A DNA stretch of 13,888 nt from an uncultured Asticcacaulis sp. (GTDB taxonomy: Bacteria > Pseudomonadota > Alphaproteobacteria > Caulobacterales > Caulobacteraceae), in assembly GCA_946480525.1 (NCBI GenBank), contig CAMLLA010000066.1:1-13888 (forward strand), in the 5' to 3' direction. Shown here piece by piece: positions 6,090 through 12,895 of this stretch. Each line of letters opens with the position of its first letter. Position 1 is the first letter of the stretch. The position numbers and the translations under genes are program-made. A model generated the notes under the pieces. It worked only from the letters and a program-made list of their open reading frames with translations. It searched no databases and was not told the DNA's origin.

Positions 6090-8456
6090 TCAACAGCAGC
6101 GGATGCGCACAAAGCCGCTCCCGGTATTGCCGGAAAGGACGTGGCCGTTGACTTTGAGACGCGACGAGCGGGGAAGCCACAGGCCGAGCTCGGCGGCCGC
6201 CTGACCCTGGACCCAGAAGTTCGTGTCCGGCCCGTAGTTCGCGATGACGAAACGCTTGGAAAGGCTGTCGAGCATCAGCGTGTCCTTGTGGCGCAGGTAG
6301 CTGCCATCTGCAACGAACAGACGTTCGACGGTCGCAGGCGTTGGCTCCGCCCCTTCCTTATAGGTCACGGCCAGCATGTAGGCGTCCGTCTGCCAGCCCA
6401 TCAGGGTGGTGGTCGCGTTGCGGTGGCGAATGCTGCCGTCGGCCTTCAGGTTCAGATAGACGTCGGTCACCTTGCCGTTGCGGCGGATACGCGCGCCGAT
6501 CATGTCCTGGCCCGTCAGCCGGTCGACCTGCGGCGCGGGGCCGTCATCCTCAGGTATGATCGCCGTCAGGAATTTCTGCCGCTCGGCCTTTTCGGCCGGC
6601 AGGAAGGCGAAATAGGTCGCGCGCACATCGGGCGCGTGGTCCTTGTAGCCCTGAAGCTCTTCAAGCCGCATGTTTTCCGGATAGTCGGTCGGAAGGCCAG
6701 CATCCGGAAAAGGCATGGGAAACAGCGGCCGGACCTGGACTTCGGCCTCGCCGTTCCTGACGACAAGGTTCTGTCCCTGGCGCTTCGTCTCGCCTTCGGT
6801 ATGGAGCTGGAACGCGAACTGCCCCGGCGCTCTTGCCTTCAGGTCGTCATAGACAAGGATAACGCCGTCGACCCAAAGGACATGCCGGAAGTTGCGCGCG
6901 AAGTAGGCAGAGGTCGGGCCGGTGGCGTCGGCGAAGACATAGCGAAACCCGCCGGCATCGAGCATGTTCGGGATCGCTCCGGAAGTATGCGAGCCGATAT
7001 AGGTGTCTTCCGCAGGCTCGGCCTTGCCATCGAAGGTGACGACATTGTGCGCCTCGGTCTGGCGGTAATAGCCGTCATATTCCTTGCGGCCATAGCTCGA
7101 ATTTCCGGAATCGATCAGCAGCGGCTTGCCCTTGTGAAAGAGCACGAATGAGCCGGCGTCAGCGTGACTGTGGTTCCAGGTGAACCCCGACCGTACCGCC
7201 AGCAGGGTCGCATCATCCTGCCACGACGATCGCAGCGTCGCCCAGCCCATTCCGCGATACCAGGCGCTGAGCGGCAGGCCGTCCGGCAGCGCCTCCCCGC
7301 CCTTTTCCGTTTTCAGCGGAAAATGGACGATGTAGCGGGGCCTGTAGCGGATGTCGCCGCCCTCGCCTGCCGACGCCGATTTGGCGATATACCAGAGATG
7401 GTCCGACCGCTTGCGTTCGCTCAAATAATAGTTGGCAACTGTGCGGGCGTAAGTCTTGTCGATGCTCCCGTCACCGAAATTGACGTGCAGCAGCTTGTCA
7501 TGCGCCGGGTACGCATTGTGGATGAGAAAATCGACTGACTTTTCGAGCACCGGTATATCCGCCGGCGTTTCATTGAACATCTCGCGCCACGCCAGGCGGA
7601 ATTCGAGGTAGGTCCCGACCGCCAGTTCGGCGTAGTTGACACTCTCAAGAAAGCCGCCGTCCTGATCGAAGGTCTCGATCTTGGTCTCGATGCGGCTTCC
7701 CTTGTAATTCCACCATTCGACGCCTGCCGTTTCCAGCCGGGCCAAGTAGGGCATGGCCCTGGCGTCATCGCGCGCGATGGCAACCAGGCCGACGCCCGTA
7801 CCGAAGACGATATGCGCCCACCAGTTATGTCCCATGGTGTCGAGCGTGTGTATGCGGTGCGCGCCGTCGATCCAGTCGTTGAAGACCGGTTCTGCCAGCT
7901 TTTCCAGATATCCTGACGTCAGGGCCTTGCGTTCTGCCGGCGTCAGCGAACCGCGGATCGAGTCGTAGACCAGCCCGAACATCTCGCCGGAAAAGCCCAT
8001 GCCAAGGTCGGAATTCCACACCGGGTCGCGTTGCAGAAGTGGCGCGTCGGTGACCAGGTTTTTCTGCTCGCAGAACCGCTTGAGGACTTCGTGCAGCTTT
8101 GCAGCGTATTGGCCGTCGCCGGTCACGCGGTAGGCCAGGATCAGGGGCTCCAGGCTGTCCGGCAGACGGCGTGCATCCCGGGCGATGTCCTTCGTCGGCA
8201 GCCCGACCTGACGGTCGGCCTCTGCCTTGATCGCCTGCCATTGCCCGGCCACTTCGGCGTTGTTGCCGATCCTGTCCTTGAACGCACGGATCGCTTCATC
8301 CGAAAAGGCCAGGTGGACGCCGCCCGGGCGCACCGATATCCGGCGATCCTCGACCTGAACGATCGCGGGTCGCTCCTGCGCGGACGCGGCTGCCGGCAGC
8401 ATCACCGCCATCGCAACCGCTGCGGACACCGAAGGGAGAAATGCACACCTGCTCAT
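6090..8456 (-). CDS. Secreted heparinase II/III-family polysaccharide lyase
   Basis: A 788-aa protein with a Sec signal peptide (residues 1-26, cut after AAASA). An (alpha/alpha) toroid covers about 50-370, and beta-sandwich domains cover about 395-788. The family hallmark NHSHADAGSFVLF (Asn428, His429, His431, Asp433) is followed by LLIDSGN and TEAHNVVTFDG. Other expected active-site features are TMGHNWWAH (His210, Asn211) and ESVNY (Tyr275, a position like the catalytic Tyr of heparinase II-type and PL17 lyases). Such enzymes cut uronic-acid-containing chains by beta-elimination; which polysaccharide cannot be told. The ATG has GAGG five bases upstream. It lies downstream of the TonB receptor on the same strand, separated by a repeat element and a terminator-like hairpin, and 13 bp before the oxygenase gene. 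It probably works in the periplasm on imported oligosaccharide, or at the surface. Confidence 0.9.
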   Translation of the reverse strand: MSRCAFLPSVSAAVAMAVMLPAAASAQERPAIVQVEDRRISVRPGGVHLAFSDEAIRAFKDRIGNNAEVAGQWQAIKAEADRQVGLPTKDIARDARRLPDSLEPLILAYRVTGDGQYAAKLHEVLKRFCEQKNLVTDAPLLQRDPVWNSDLGMGFSGEMFGLVYDSIRGSLTPAERKALTSGYLEKLAEPVFNDWIDGAHRIHTLDTMGHNWWAHIVFGTGVGLVAIARDDARAMPYLARLETAGVEWWNYKGSRIETKIETFDQDGGFLESVNYAELAVGTYLEFRLAWREMFNETPADIPVLEKSVDFLIHNAYPAHDKLLHVNFGDGSIDKTYARTVANYYLSERKRSDHLWYIAKSASAGEGGDIRYRPRYIVHFPLKTEKGGEALPDGLPLSAWYRGMGWATLRSSWQDDATLLAVRSGFTWNHSHADAGSFVLFHKGKPLLIDSGNSSYGRKEYDGYYRQTEAHNVVTFDGKAEPAEDTYIGSHTSGAIPNMLDAGGFRYVFADATGPTSAYFARNFRHVLWVDGVILVYDDLKARAPGQFAFQLHTEGETKRQGQNLVVRNGEAEVQVRPLFPMPFPDAGLPTDYPENMRLEELQGYKDHAPDVRATYFAFLPAEKAERQKFLTAIIPEDDGPAPQVDRLTGQDMIGARIRRNGKVTDVYLNLKADGSIRHRNATTTLMGWQTDAYMLAVTYKEGAEPTPATVERLFVADGSYLRHKDTLMLDSLSKRFVIANYGPDTNFWVQGQAAAELGLWLPRSSRLKVNGHVLSGNTGSGFVRIRCC

Positions 8457-8478
8457 GGAAACCTCAGTGGCAAGAAGA

Positions 8479-8502
8479 CGAGCGACCGGGGGCGGTCGCT
8501 CG
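8479..8502 (-). terminator. GC-rich hairpin between receptor and lyase genes
   Basis: Perfect 9-bp arms CGAGCGACC (8479-8487) and GGTCGCTCG (8494-8502) flank a 6-base loop. On the minus strand the stem is followed by TCTTCTTG, a weak pyrimidine tract, and it ends 22 bases before the lyase ATG. It may terminate or attenuate transcripts coming from the receptor gene, or stabilise the 5' end of the processed lyase mRNA. Confidence 0.5.
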
Positions 8503-8520
8503 CAAAGTCTCTTGATCCGA

Positions 8521-8631
8521 CGCTCTAGATCAGAATGGGTTTAGGTGGAAACGCCATTCCGATCTAAGTTTTTGTTTTGTCGCGATATTTAAGGCGAAAA
8601 CCGCTTACACTTTTCGCCATATCGCTCTAGA
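8521..8631. repeat. Mosaic palindromic intergenic element bounded by CGCTCTAGA
   Basis: The 9-mer CGCTCTAGA occurs at both ends (8521-8529 and 8623-8631) in direct orientation. Between them lie two hairpins. The first (8526-8566) has arms TAGATC-a-GAATGG-GTTT and AAAC-g-CCATTC-c-GATCTA around a 6-base loop. The second (8582-8625) has GCGATAT-(ttaa)-GGCGAAAA paired with TTTTCGCC-ATATCGC around a 10-base loop. The right copy of the 9-mer supplies the receptor's TAG stop (8627-8629). The layout resembles dispersed REP/BIME-like intergenic repeats of alphaproteobacteria. No second copy is seen in the window, so its repetitive nature is inferred. On the minus strand the second hairpin could also end the receptor transcript. 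Confidence 0.6.
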
Positions 8632-11500
8632 ACGAATGCTTGACCGTCAGCCAGACCGAGCGGGGCGCGTTGCGCCGCAGCAGGAAGCCCGAGTTCGGCA
8701 GCTGCTCGACCACATCGTACTGCTGGACGTTGGTCGGATATCCGGACGTGATCATCGGATTGTAGGCCGAGATATACTGGGTATCCAGGGCATTGCGGAT
8801 ATCCAGCGTGATCTGGGTCTTCTTCAGGCCGTCGTACTGAACCGAGATATCCAGGTTGTCCTGGGTCGGCAGGTAGCGATGATCGAGCGCGTTGTTGTTC
8901 AGCTTGCGCTTGTCCATCCAGCGGTGCCGGAAGTTGAAGCGGAAGTCGTCCCATTTGTAGGACACCGTATTGCTGATCGTCCAGTTCGGCGTGCGCGCAA
9001 GAATGCCGGAGTCGATACGCAGGACGTCGTCCGCCTGCCCCTGGCCATTGGCGCCGGTGTTCAGCCAGGTGTAGGTCTCGGTTGCCTTGCCGTTCAGATA
9101 GGTAACGGACGACTGCCAGTCGAGGTTCGACGTGATCTTCCACTTGAACCATGCCTCGACACCACGCGTGAAGTTGGTGTTGAAATTTTCCGGCAGCAGG
9201 TAGGTCGACACATTGTCCGTATCGATGGCGGTCGGATAGTCGTTGATGGCAAAATTCTGGTAGAAGTAGGTCACCTGGCCGTTGAACTGGCGGTCACCGA
9301 AGATGTACGCGATTTCGTGGCCGGTGATCAGACCGGTCGGGCCCAGCGGGCGGACAAGCGTGGCCGTCGTCGGGTAGCGGTTGATAACCCCGGCCGCCGG
9401 CTGCTTTGCGTCGAGATAGCGGTAATATATCTTGTGCTTTGCCGAGAAGTTGTAACCGGCCGAAAGACTCCAGTTGGTAATGGAGACTTCCTTGTCGGCT
9501 TCGATGACCTTGGTCGGATTTTTGATCATCTTGACGTTGTCATAGACCGTCAGCGGATTGCCATCCAGACCGCCATAGGTGAGCGACGACGCCTGCGGAT
9601 CGCGCAGGTCCCAGGTTTCCGAATAGGTCTTGGCGTGGAAGTGGGAGTTCTTGATGCTGAAGTTCAGATCCCAGCGCCCGTCCGACCAGTTGATGCCGGC
9701 ATAGGGCGAGAATTCGGCGATCGTCGCGCGCTGGTTCACGGTCGTGAACAGGCCCGTTCCGTAATTGCCCCATCCGCCGGCGTCGGTCAGCTGATAGGTC
9801 GTGCCGGTATTGGTGACGTAGCGGATGTTCAGGTTGCGCGCCTGGCCGTCAGCCCAGGCCGACAGACCCAGGCCGTTGGCCCAGTTCTGGTTGACCTGGT
9901 CGGACTTCGCGGCATAGGCGCCGAAGTTGAAGCTCCAGAAATCACCGGTCCAGTTGGCCGTAAAGGCGGCTTCGGCATCGCGGGATTCACGATAGTTGTC
10001 CTCGATGCGCGTCTGCATGACCAGGTCGCGCGTGCTGGCTTCCGACGGCACGGTTCCGGATGGATATGTGCCGTTGGCCAACGGTGTCGTCGCCGTGACG
10101 ACACCGCCACGCATATCGATGTCGCGGTTGGGCAGGGTGTTCATCGTGATACAGCGACCGGCCGCCGTCGTCGAGGTCACCCGCGCACAGGCGGCACCCG
10201 TGCGATAGTTGGTGCCGAGTTGCGACCCGTTCACGTTGTTCGCGACGCGCGCCACCAGGGTGTTGCTCTCGTCATAGAACTCATAATAACCGGGTGTGCG
10301 GTCCAGGTTGTTGATATTAAGACCGAACCGGTCACGCGTGGCGGCGGCCGAGTCGAGTGCGACCAGGTCCTGCGGCTTATAGCCCTGACCACGGTAGGTC
10401 GACTTGTTCAGACGGAAGTTGCCACCGAAGGCCCAACGGCCATTGGTCTGGTGATCCCACCGGACCCACGCAGCGTCCTGCTTGTAGCGGAAGCCCTTGG
10501 ACGGATCGAGCGTATGCGTGCCCGGTTCAAAGTAGTTCGGCACGGTCTGCTGGCCGCCGCGCAGCCACAGGTCCAGGTCGCGCGGGAAGTTGCCGATCGG
10601 CTCGGAATTCTCATAGCCATAGGCCGGCTGCATGAAGGCCGTCAGTTCCGCGTTGGTGTCGTCGAGGTGCTTGAACGTGCCTTTCAGAGTGCCGGAACCG
10701 TTTTCGGTCTCGTACTTTTTGACCCAGTTCAGCTTGATCATGCCGCCGTCGTTGAGATTGTAACCGGGATCGACCTGGCCATTCGACGTGCGGTAAAAGC
10801 CGCTGACCGAATAGCCGAAATCGCCGGCGTCATTCAGCGAGCCGAAGTAGCCCTGGACTTCCTTCCACGACTGATGGAGGTCCTCGCCTTCGAAGCCGAG
10901 CTTGCCGATGACGAAGGCCTCGTCCTTGATCTCACGGGTGATGTAGTTGAACGTCGAGCCCATGCCGGTCGTGATGGCGGTCGCGGAAGATCCGCCGCGA
11001 ACCGACTCGACGCGGCCGGTCGAAGGATCGGTCCGGTTGAAGTAGCCATCCTGGAAGCCGCTGAACTTGAACGGAACGACCGGCAGGCCGTCTTCGAGGA
11101 TGGTGGTCCAGAAATAGCCCGAGGTGTTGGAGCCGGTGCCGACCGTCATGCCGCGGGTGAAAACTTCGTTCCGTGCCACGCCGTCGTTCGTTTCCACCAC
11201 GACGCCGGGCAGATCGCGCAGCATGTCGTCGGCGCTGATCGGCGTGAACTTGGACATGTCCTCTTCGGTGATCACCGAATAGGAGACATTGGCCTTCTTT
11301 GCCTTGGTCTTGACCGGCGAACCAGTGACGATGACCACATCATTGCCTTCGGGGGCATCGCCCTGCGCAGTGGTCTGGCCGGCAGAGGTCTGAGCCTGCA
11401 CGCTGCCGGCCACGAGGCCGAGGCCGAGGGTCACGGCAAGCGCCAGATGCGAAATGGCCGCGGGTGTTTGATGCCCGGAACGAGCGAACGTCTTAGTCAT
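8627..11500 (-). CDS. TonB-dependent outer-membrane receptor (carbohydrate type)
   Basis: A 957-aa receptor. The signal peptide is residues 1-36 (cut after SVQA) and a TonB box DVVIVTG lies at about 54-60. The plug domain (about 70-190) contains ISADDMLRDLPGVVVETN, FTRGM and RVESVRGGSSA. The remainder is a beta-barrel ending in WLTVKHSF, with the C-terminal Phe required for BAM-mediated insertion. It should import oligosaccharides across the outer membrane using TonB energy; its neighbours (lyase, esterase, sugar regulators) point to carbohydrate rather than siderophore. The ATG has GGAGG seven bases upstream. Upstream lie a TTGACA promoter overlapped by a LacI-style operator and a second site in the leader, so sugar-inducible control is likely. 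The opposite strand is open for 994 codons in register with this gene, a shadow of its codon use. Confidence 0.96.
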   Translation of the reverse strand: MTKTFARSGHQTPAAISHLALAVTLGLGLVAGSVQAQTSAGQTTAQGDAPEGNDVVIVTGSPVKTKAKKANVSYSVITEEDMSKFTPISADDMLRDLPGVVVETNDGVARNEVFTRGMTVGTGSNTSGYFWTTILEDGLPVVPFKFSGFQDGYFNRTDPSTGRVESVRGGSSATAITTGMGSTFNYITREIKDEAFVIGKLGFEGEDLHQSWKEVQGYFGSLNDAGDFGYSVSGFYRTSNGQVDPGYNLNDGGMIKLNWVKKYETENGSGTLKGTFKHLDDTNAELTAFMQPAYGYENSEPIGNFPRDLDLWLRGGQQTVPNYFEPGTHTLDPSKGFRYKQDAAWVRWDHQTNGRWAFGGNFRLNKSTYRGQGYKPQDLVALDSAAATRDRFGLNINNLDRTPGYYEFYDESNTLVARVANNVNGSQLGTNYRTGAACARVTSTTAAGRCITMNTLPNRDIDMRGGVVTATTPLANGTYPSGTVPSEASTRDLVMQTRIEDNYRESRDAEAAFTANWTGDFWSFNFGAYAAKSDQVNQNWANGLGLSAWADGQARNLNIRYVTNTGTTYQLTDAGGWGNYGTGLFTTVNQRATIAEFSPYAGINWSDGRWDLNFSIKNSHFHAKTYSETWDLRDPQASSLTYGGLDGNPLTVYDNVKMIKNPTKVIEADKEVSITNWSLSAGYNFSAKHKIYYRYLDAKQPAAGVINRYPTTATLVRPLGPTGLITGHEIAYIFGDRQFNGQVTYFYQNFAINDYPTAIDTDNVSTYLLPENFNTNFTRGVEAWFKWKITSNLDWQSSVTYLNGKATETYTWLNTGANGQGQADDVLRIDSGILARTPNWTISNTVSYKWDDFRFNFRHRWMDKRKLNNNALDHRYLPTQDNLDISVQYDGLKKTQITLDIRNALDTQYISAYNPMITSGYPTNVQQYDVVEQLPNSGFLLRRNAPRSVWLTVKHSF

Positions 11501-11583
11501 CCTGTTTCCTCCGTCGGTTGGTTGAACCCCGACACGTTATTTGCGGTCCAGTCGATCGGCCGGGGCTCCTGCCGGCCCTTGAA

Positions 11584-11595
11584 GTTATCGATAAC
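11584..11595. promoter_or_regulatory. LacI-style operator GTTATCGATAAC (receptor leader)
   Basis: A perfect 12-bp palindrome with a central CG, sharing its core with TGTTATCGATAACA at 12845-12858. It lies about 30 bases downstream of the predicted receptor start site and is centred 35 bp from the operator at 11618-11631, so it could act as a second repression or roadblock site. Confidence 0.6.
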
Positions 11596-11617
11596 AATCG
11601 GTCGATCGATCCAGATC

Positions 11618-11652
11618 TGATATCGTTATCAGATTGTTTGCGGCGCTGTCAA
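11618..11652 (-). promoter_or_regulatory. Receptor promoter overlapped by operator TGATATCGTTATCA
   Basis: On the minus strand a consensus TTGACA (11652-11647) is followed after 16 bases by GATAAC (11630-11625), a weak -10. That -10 lies inside the near-palindrome TGATATCGTTATCA (11618-11631). The dyad extends to 20 bp (11615-11634, ATCTGATATC/GTTATCAGAT) with one mismatched pair. A repressor bound here would block RNA polymerase directly. Confidence 0.6.
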
Positions 11653-11815
11653 CGCCGCGATCCGGTAAGACAGGAAGTGTTGCATGAAGTCGCCACCTTG
11701 GAGATTTAATTCATAATATGCATATACTTCAATGAATTATAACGCACACACATCAGCCCAACAAAGCGATTTCCGGATGCCACGAATATCAGCGCTAAAA
11801 AAGTTTTACGAAATC

Positions 11816-11829
11816 TGATATCGATATCT
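11816..11829. promoter_or_regulatory. Distal LacI-style operator TGATATCGATATCT
   Basis: Thirteen of fourteen bases agree with TGATATCGATATCA at 12740-12753. It abuts the esterase stop codon and is centred 198 bp upstream of the receptor's promoter operator, a position suited to an auxiliary looping site. It could also be a relic or chance match, as it overlaps no promoter I can see. Confidence 0.5.
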
Positions 11830-12674
11830 CATATAGCCGAGCGATCTTTGGCAGCCAGTATGCGGTCGATCCAGCGCACGGCCAGTTGCGGCCACTGGTC
11901 GTGCGTACCGTCCAGGTCCCTGAGAGCAAAACCGTGCGGAGCATCCGGAAAAATATGCGCTTCGACGTCGCCACCGGACGCATGCAGCGCCTCTACGAAA
12001 TTCAGCGCATGGTTCAGCGGCACCGGCCGGTCGCGCAGCGCGTAGACGAGAAACGCCGGCACATCGGGACTGCCATGTGGTTCGCCAGACATCCCTATGG
12101 GCCAGTCATCGTAGAACTGCTGCTTGGCCGGTGGATCGTAATCGGGTTTTCCGGCGGGCGCCTTGTACCGTCTGTGATTGGCATTCAGCGGGGCATAAGC
12201 GATGATGAGGCCTGCGGCCCGGTGCCGATGAGGCTGGCACGCCATTACGCCGGCAAGGTGACCTCCCGAAGACAGACCGACGTGGAGCAAGGGCAAGGCC
12301 GGCAGGGTGCTGAGATAGTCGAGGCAGCACAAGCCATCCTGAAGCGCAATGTCATGCGCCCACGCCTCGCCCGCCTTGCCGGATGCCTGACCAGGCAAGC
12401 GGTGGGCGACGACCCAGGCATCCACGCCAAGACCATTCAGCCATAGCGCGATTTCAATACCTTCCTTATCGTGAACGAGATCGAGGTAGCCCCCGCCCGG
12501 ATAGACGAGCGCACGCGCGCGTGCCGTCACAGGCGACCTGTAAAGATGCATCTCCAGACGGCTTACCGTGTAGAAACGCCGGTCGGGCCAGACGCCCTCG
12601 AGCACATTCAGCACGCCATCACTCAGGACGACAATGTCGTCAGCCTCGGGATTCACTTCGACGTCGATCGTCAC
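11829..12674 (-). CDS. Cytoplasmic alpha/beta hydrolase, acetyl-esterase-like
   Basis: A 281-aa alpha/beta-hydrolase of the esterase/lipase group that includes xylan and acetyl esterases. An oxyanion-hole motif YPGGGY lies at 58-63, the nucleophile elbow GLSSGG (Ser135) at 133-138, the probable acid Asp215 in ALRDRPVPL and His247 in PDAPHGFAL. No signal peptide is present, so it should act in the cytoplasm, plausibly removing acetyl or other esters from imported sugars. The start is GTG at 12674-12672 with GGGAGG nine bases upstream. An in-frame TGA lies two codons before it, and the nearby ATG at 12681 is out of frame, so GTG is the only reasonable start. It is divergent from the secreted-protein gene and upstream of the receptor, separated by a 328-bp control region. 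Substrate assignment is inference from family and neighbours. Confidence 0.88.
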   Translation of the reverse strand: MTIDVEVNPEADDIVVLSDGVLNVLEGVWPDRRFYTVSRLEMHLYRSPVTARARALVYPGGGYLDLVHDKEGIEIALWLNGLGVDAWVVAHRLPGQASGKAGEAWAHDIALQDGLCCLDYLSTLPALPLLHVGLSSGGHLAGVMACQPHRHRAAGLIIAYAPLNANHRRYKAPAGKPDYDPPAKQQFYDDWPIGMSGEPHGSPDVPAFLVYALRDRPVPLNHALNFVEALHASGGDVEAHIFPDAPHGFALRDLDGTHDQWPQLAVRWIDRILAAKDRSAI

Positions 12675-12731
12675 TTTTCATTTCCTCCCAGCTTGCGTGA
12701 CGCCTCCCTGCGCGTCTGCTGGCGACAGCTT

Positions 12732-12762
12732 ACACAAACTGATATCGATATCAATATTGTGT
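12732..12762. promoter_or_regulatory. LacI-style operator TGATATCGATATCA with outer repeats
   Basis: A perfect 14-bp palindrome at 12740-12753 is flanked by ACACAA (12732-12737) and TTGTGT (12757-12762), an outer inverted repeat offset by one base. It lies 65 bp upstream of the esterase GTG in the divergent region and is centred 105 bp from the next operator at 12845-12858. Confidence 0.65.
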
Positions 12763-12815
12763 GAAAGTGCATTACACACCCCGCGATGAAATCATGGATG
12801 GGCGTTATGATCACC

Positions 12816-12858
12816 TTGACAATCCGTTTCGCCTGCCGCCAGTATGTTATCGATAACA
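12816..12858 (+). promoter_or_regulatory. Promoter with operator TGTTATCGATAACA before the secreted-protein gene
   Basis: A consensus TTGACA (12816-12821) is followed at 18-base spacing by CAGTAT (12840-12845), a poor -10. A perfect 14-bp palindrome TGTTATCGATAACA (12845-12858) follows immediately, covering the expected start of transcription. Its form is close to the operator of the E. coli LacI-family protein GntR. The gene's ATG is 37 bases further on. Confidence 0.6.
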
Positions 12859-12895
12859 GATTGAGGCCGGTATCGGCCATATGCAGGAGGATTCA

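Larger units (their letters stand above)
11501..11828. other. 328-bp control region upstream of the TonB receptor
   Basis: No gene is present. The region holds three LacI-style sites (11584-11595, 11618-11631, 11816-11829), a TTGACA -35 at 11652-11647 reading leftwards, and an A+T-rich block with an 8-bp inverted repeat TAATTCAT/ATGAATTA (11707-11714, 11732-11739) enclosing the palindrome ATATGCATAT (11716-11725). A second leftward promoter candidate, TTGTTG-N17-TATAAT (11764-11736), overlaps that inverted repeat. This layout suggests the receptor is a separate transcription unit from the esterase. Confidence 0.65.

Noticed and set aside
6077..6112. A longer oxygenase start (TTG at 6112) overlapping the lyase
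   Set aside because: TTG is rare, no ribosome-binding site is visible, and the extra residues look unrelated; the ATG at 6076 fits operon spacing.
5576..6151. A 191-codon plus-strand frame antisense to the oxygenase gene
   Set aside because: The minus-strand reading has the iron-ligand motifs and operon spacing; this frame is a shadow.
6141..7151. A 336-codon open frame antisense to the lyase
   Set aside because: Same register effect as above; it lies wholly within the well-supported heparinase-family gene and has no convincing ribosome-binding site.
8636..11620. A 994-codon open frame on the plus strand, antisense to the receptor gene
   Set aside because: Its codons are in exact register with the minus-strand receptor codons, so stops would need Leu TTA/CTA or Ser TCA codons there, which G+C-rich genes avoid. 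The predicted product is low in structure signals, while the receptor has signal peptide, TonB box, plug motifs and terminal Phe.
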